This document shows, in pieces, positions 63,941 through 64,000 of a stretch of DNA of 64,000 nt (its first letter is position 1; every line of letters starts with the position of its first letter). Source of the DNA: Methylohalobius sp964654415 (GTDB lineage: Bacteria > Pseudomonadota > Gammaproteobacteria > Methylococcales > Methylothermaceae); assembly GCA_964654415.1 (NCBI GenBank), contig CAZZIP010000001.1:1-64000 (forward strand). Reading direction: 5' to 3'. A program made the translations under genes and the position numbers. The notes beneath the pieces are model-generated. The model did no database searches. It saw only the letters and a program-made list of their open reading frames with translations, and was not told where the DNA came from.

Positions 63941-63965
63941 CAATCCAATGCGCACCGTTGGATTG
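63941..63965. repeat. Perfect 8-bp inverted repeat upstream of the tnpB remnant
   Basis: CAATCCAA (63941-63948) and TTGGATTG (63958-63965) are separated by 9 nt. The repeat lies just outside the point where tnpB similarity begins, so it may belong to a second element that removed the tnpB N-terminus. Confidence 0.35.
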
Positions 63966-64000
63966 GGAGTTTGGTCGCCCAGCGACTTGAACGCAAGTAT

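Noticed and set aside
1..64000. CRISPR arrays and rRNA genes
   Set aside because: No regularly spaced direct repeats and no 16S, 23S or 5S sequence were seen on reading the window.

Overview
The window reads as a chromosomal segment of a moderately GC-rich, Gram-negative gammaproteobacterium. The evidence is the adjacent fabA-fabB pair, the pilMNOPQ ... aroK-aroB-damX-like order, ttcA, rlpA, several outer-membrane export systems, and a small THX ribosomal protein. The genus cannot be fixed from the sequence alone. A conserved housekeeping core (about 15.9-56.7 kb) lies between two accessory regions rich in efflux systems and mobile-element fossils.

Left accessory region (1-15.7 kb, all minus strand): a fragment of an RND pump, then a complete tripartite RND pump (outer membrane factor, adaptor, permease), an OmpR-type response regulator with its sensor kinase, a frameshifted ACR3/bile-acid symporter remnant, a class I methyltransferase, about 1 kb without a recognisable gene (possible group II intron debris), and a second tripartite RND pump of the CzcCBA type.

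Core (15.9-56.7 kb): a KamA-family radical SAM protein, fdhD and mobA, ribosomal protein THX, proC and a yggT-family gene, a lone dynamin-like GTPase, trmB, rpmE, mrcA (PBP1A), and the type IV pilus assembly genes pilMNOPQ. A large secreted PPC-repeat protein sits between pilQ and aroK, where the usual gammaproteobacterial order has nothing. Then follow aroK, aroB, a DamX-like AAA/SPOR protein, hemE, rlpA and a Tat-exported CapA-family protein. After these come tRNA-His and tRNA-Lys(CTT), an unknown 471-residue protein, prmB, aroC, an MFS transporter, nhaD, fabA, fabB, ttcA, motA, motB and an S-adenosylmethionine hydrolase. The core closes with a minus-strand unit tRNA-Lys(TTT), proS, an ABC ATPase and a fused GldF-GldG-like ABC permease.

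Right accessory region (56.7-64 kb): an IS481-like transposase fragment and a third metal-efflux operon (czcBAC order, minus strand). This operon is bracketed by two homologous 32-33 bp right-end sequences of an IS605/IS1341-type element. Beyond it lie a possible STAS-domain remnant and a frameshifted tnpB.

The best candidates for something new are the PPC-repeat protein inserted in the pilus/shikimate operon, flanked by hairpins, and the TnpB-type end sequences that bracket the metal-efflux operon. No CRISPR array and no complete transposon were seen.
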